A stretch of DNA of 7,877 bases from Lentisphaeria bacterium UBA1829 (GTDB taxonomy: Bacteria > Verrucomicrobiota > Lentisphaeria > Victivallales > UBA1829), in NCBI GenBank assembly GCA_002338895.1, contig DDJH01000060.1, forward strand, positions 1 to 7,877, given 5' to 3'. Every line of letters begins with the position of its first letter. Positions within the stretch are counted from its first letter, which is position 1. The notes under the pieces are model-generated. The model saw only the letters and a program-made list of their open reading frames with translations. It had not been told where the DNA came from and did not search any database. The translations under genes were made by a program, and so were the position numbers. This document shows, piece after piece, positions 5,574 through 7,877 of this stretch.

Positions 5574-6467
5574 TCAGGTCAGGGAGCCCTGCAGGGCCAG
5601 GACTCCTTCTCGTCCGGGAATTTCGCCCTGAATCATGCGGCCGCGGGGAAGGGTGGTCCGATCCTCCGGAAGAAGGTCGCCGGGGGCGCAGAATTCGATC
5701 CCGCGCGCCTTTGCCTCCGTCAGAAAACGGTCGAACAGATCCGCGCAGATCCGGCCCTCCACTTCGGCGTGAATGGTAAGAAGGTTCAGCCCGTCCGGAG
5801 AAAAACAATCCAGAAGACGGCTGTTGTAGTTCTCGTTGGTGATGCCGTCCCGCCCGTAGAGTTCGTCATACGTCGGCAGATTCAGCGGAATCTGAGGAAC
5901 GGTCAATGTCTTTCCGTCGACAACCGGAAGAAAAATCGAATTCCCGCGACAGTCGCTGTTGTACCGGAACGGAAACGACTCCTTGCTCCGCAGCAGCTCC
6001 TCCGTGCACCGCCATCCGGGAGAGGCGGAACACTCCGGCTCCTTCCCCGTGATGCGGGTCAGCTCCTCAAATGCCATCCGCACCTGACGGACCCCCTCTT
6101 CCGCGCTCATCCGGTCCGACTTCGCCTGCCAGAGACGGTGGTCCCATGCGTGGACCCCGATCTCATGTCCGGCCCCTGCCGCATCCCGGATCATGCTTTC
6201 ACACCGGATTCCGATTCGCGGCCCCGGCCACGCGGTGCCCATCAGAAGAATATCCCATCCGTACAGACTGGCGGCTTTCGTCCGGAGCATCTTCCACAGA
6301 AACGCCGGCTTGAACAGACGCCACAGATTCCGACCCATGTTGTCCGGTCCGACGGAAAAGAAAAACGCGCCCCGGATCCCGTGCCGGTCCAGGGTGCGGA
6401 GAAGCGACGGCACCCCTTCCCGGGTGCCGCTCAGCGTATCAACATCGATTCGCAGTCCGGCTTTCAT
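5574..6467 (-). CDS. arnD: 4-deoxy-4-formamido-L-arabinose-phosphoundecaprenol deformylase
   Basis: ArnD removes the formyl group from undecaprenyl-phosphate-linked 4-formamido-L-arabinose at the inner membrane. This gives the L-Ara4N lipid donor used to modify lipid A. At 297 residues it matches E. coli ArnD (296) and is collinear with it. As a polysaccharide-deacetylase-fold (CE4) enzyme it shows GLRIDVDT (D8 and D10, motif 1), HAWDH (H106 and H110, metal ligands) and TIHAEVEG (H233, catalytic acid). ArnD-specific blocks are [11 protein letters not shown] (36-46), FLWKML (56-61), [10 protein letters not shown] (66-75), RYNSDCRG (168-175) and GREGVL near the end. The frame is open back to 6575, but the ATG at 6467 is chosen: it gives the family N-terminus and overlaps the arnA stop as ATGA, with GGAG 4 bases upstream. 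Translation is therefore probably coupled to arnA. Confidence 0.97.
   Translation of the reverse strand: MKAGLRIDVDTLSGTREGVPSLLRTLDRHGIRGAFFFSVGPDNMGRNLWRLFKPAFLWKMLRTKAASLYGWDILLMGTAWPGPRIGIRCESMIRDAAGAGHEIGVHAWDHRLWQAKSDRMSAEEGVRQVRMAFEELTRITGKEPECSASPGWRCTEELLRSKESFPFRYNSDCRGNSIFLPVVDGKTLTVPQIPLNLPTYDELYGRDGITNENYNSRLLDCFSPDGLNLLTIHAEVEGRICADLFDRFLTEAKARGIEFCAPGDLLPEDRTTLPRGRMIQGEIPGREGVLALQGSLT
6464..6467 (-). promoter_or_regulatory. ATGA overlap of the arnA stop and the arnD start
   Basis: The arnD ATG (6467-6465) and the arnA TGA (6466-6464) share two bases. GGAG (minus strand, 6472-6475) lies just inside arnA. This arrangement normally gives reinitiation by the same ribosome and balanced amounts of two consecutive pathway enzymes. 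Confidence 0.85.
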
Positions 6468-7877
6468 TTCACTCCGAACTCTCCGGATTCCACCGCCTGC
6501 TTCAGGAAGAAGTCCAGAGTCTTTTCGATCGACTCTTCCAGTTTGACCACCGGTTTCCAGTCGCAGTATTTCCATGCGTTCCGGATGCTCGGCTTCCGGT
6601 GCTGGACATCCTGATACCCTTCTCCGTAGAATTCGCCGGATTCAATGACTTTGTAGCCGGCGAACGGCGGGAACTTCTTCCGGAGCGGATGCTTCTCGAA
6701 TTTCCGGACAAGGATTTCCGCCAGTTCCCGGATGCTCGCTTCGTTCTCCGGACAGCCGATGTTGATGATCTTTCCATCGCAGCGTCCGTCCTTGTTCTCG
6801 ATGATCCGGAAGAGACATTCGATTCCGTCGGTGACATGGGTGAAGCAGCGTTTCTGTTCTCCGCCGTCGATCAGCAGAATCGGGTTGCCCTGCACCAGGT
6901 TCAGAATCAGCTGGGTGATGGCACGCGAACTGCCGATCCGGGCGGAGTTGAGGGTGTCCAGCTTCGGTCCCATCCAGTTGAACGGACGGAACAGCGTGAA
7001 CTTGAGGCCCTTCATCCCGTAGGCCCAGATGACGCGGTCGAGCATCTGCTTGGAGCAGGAGTAGATCCAGCGCTGCATCCGGATCGGGCCGAGGATGAGG
7101 CGGGAGTTGTCTTCATCGAACGACTCCTCGTCACACATCGCGTACACTTCGGAGGTCGACGGGAAGATGATCCGCTTGTTGTACTTCACGCAGTAGCGGA
7201 CAATCCGGAGATTCTCTTCAAAGTCCAGTTCGAACACCTTCAGCGGATTCCGGGTGTATTCGATCGGCGTTGCAATGGCGACAAGCGGGAGAACCACGTC
7301 GCATTTCTTCACATAATATTCGATCCATTCCCGATGAATGGTGATATCTCCCTCGGTGAAGTGGAAATCCTTGTTCCCGAGCAGCTCCTGAATGTAGTTC
7401 GAGCGGAGATCCATTCCGTAGATCTCATATTCGCCGCTGGCAAGGAGACGTTCGCTGATGGCGCTGCCGATGAATCCGTTGACTCCGAGAATCAGAATGC
7501 TCTTTTTCCGTTTCGGACGCAGGACGGCCGGATCGGAGACAAAACGCATTTTCTCCACCAGCCGGTTGTCGCGGACCAGCTGTTCCCCTGAGGAGTAAAG
7601 TCCGTTCTCGGTCTGCGCAAAATTGATCCGCACCGCATCTTTGCCGCAGGCCACCGTCAGCGGGGAGGTGGACAGAATGACGCCCGGTTTGCTTTTCGCC
7701 TCCTTCGCGGGAACTTTGACTTCCGAAACGTCCCAGATCAGGTATTTCCTGTCTCCGAGATAGCTGAAGGCGCCGGGATACGGACGGGTCACGCCGCGGA
7801 CCAGATTCCGCACCTCCGTTGCGCTCTTCGTCCAGTCGATGGCTCCGTCGGCGGGTTTTCTTCTCCGGAAATAGGTC
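6464..7877 (-). CDS. arnA: Bifunctional UDP-L-Ara4N formyltransferase/UDP-glucuronate decarboxylase, C-terminal 470 residues
   Basis: The C-terminal part of ArnA; about 190 residues, holding the N-terminal formyltransferase active site, lie beyond the right edge (E. coli ArnA has 660). Residues below count from the first complete visible codon. Residues 1 to about 115 match the second formyltransferase subdomain ([16 protein letters not shown], 26-41). From about 125 begins the NAD+-dependent decarboxylase, which oxidises and decarboxylates UDP-glucuronate to UDP-4-keto-arabinose. It shows GVNGFIG (131-137), [18 protein letters not shown] (194-211) and PSTSEVY with S242 and E243 (E. coli S433/E434). 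YSCSK (Y272, K276), RPFNWMGP and R427 in HRKPSIRNA (E. coli catalytic R619) follow. All the expected catalytic residues of this half are intact. The GTG at 7813 is internal, since the frame stays open and homologous up to the window edge. The stop overlaps the arnD start. Confidence 0.97.
   Translation of the reverse strand, partial: TYFRRRKPADGAIDWTKSATEVRNLVRGVTRPYPGAFSYLGDRKYLIWDVSEVKVPAKEAKSKPGVILSTSPLTVACGKDAVRINFAQTENGLYSSGEQLVRDNRLVEKMRFVSDPAVLRPKRKKSILILGVNGFIGSAISERLLASGEYEIYGMDLRSNYIQELLGNKDFHFTEGDITIHREWIEYYVKKCDVVLPLVAIATPIEYTRNPLKVFELDFEENLRIVRYCVKYNKRIIFPSTSEVYAMCDEESFDEDNSRLILGPIRMQRWIYSCSKQMLDRVIWAYGMKGLKFTLFRPFNWMGPKLDTLNSARIGSSRAITQLILNLVQGNPILLIDGGEQKRCFTHVTDGIECLFRIIENKDGRCDGKIINIGCPENEASIRELAEILVRKFEKHPLRKKFPPFAGYKVIESGEFYGEGYQDVQHRKPSIRNAWKYCDWKPVVKLEESIEKTLDFFLKQAVESGEFGVK

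Noticed and set aside
4832..5779. Long plus-strand open frames opposite the minus-strand genes (4832-5779, 5526-6614, 6599-7591, 3753-4835)
   Set aside because: They lie antisense to clearly recognised arnA, arnD, kinase-like and panB genes. Their translations are Arg/Pro-rich without family features, and they have no promoter or ribosome site of note. They arise from the GC-rich codon pattern.
6468..6575. Upstream ATG (6575) for arnD, adding 36 residues
   Set aside because: The extra residues fall inside the arnA coding region in another frame and match nothing in ArnD. The ATG at 6467 gives the family N-terminus and the ATGA overlap.
7811..7813. GTG at 7813 as the start of a stand-alone decarboxylase gene
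   Set aside because: The frame remains open to the window edge, and the upstream residues (D-W-T-K-S...) continue the ArnA formyltransferase C-terminal region, so the GTG is an internal valine codon.

Overview
The window looks like ordinary chromosomal DNA from a Gram-negative bacterium outside the Proteobacteria. It is moderately GC-rich and densely coded. I favour the Lentisphaerota (Victivallales-like) or another PVC lineage. The reasons are a pseudopilin-like domain with an H-X9-DG motif, which is abundant in Lentisphaerae and Planctomycetes, promoter-like GTATATT boxes, and lipid A modification genes, which imply an outer membrane. This placement is inference, not proof. I see no mobile element, tRNA, rRNA or CRISPR array, and no stretch over 300 bases without a gene.

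Left part, minus strand (1-1483): a nitroimidazole-resistance/PNPOx-type flavoprotein, then a 97-base gap with its own promoter, then the conserved pair of a small ACT-domain protein (UPF0237) and a UPF0210/DUF711 'PFL family' protein that runs off the left edge. The ACT protein probably senses a small ligand for its partner.

Centre, plus strand (1723-3913): a 239-base divergent intergenic region drives a 111-residue protein that I do not recognise. After it come a membrane protein joining a TM2 domain to a pseudopilin-like H-X9-DG region, and a ZupT-type ZIP metal transporter only 15 bases further on. The TM2/H-X9-DG protein is the most unusual gene here.

Right part, minus strand (7877-3963): a tight run in the order arnA (5' end outside the window), arnD, a Kdo/WaaP-family lipopolysaccharide-kinase-like gene, and panB. 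ArnA and ArnD make and deformylate the precursor of 4-amino-4-deoxy-L-arabinose (L-Ara4N), which is attached to lipid A and lowers its affinity for polymyxin-type peptides. The kinase-like gene sits where later arn genes stand in enterobacteria and has Thr where the usual catalytic Asp is expected. PanB (pantothenate/CoA pathway) ends the run and converges on zupT across 49 bases.
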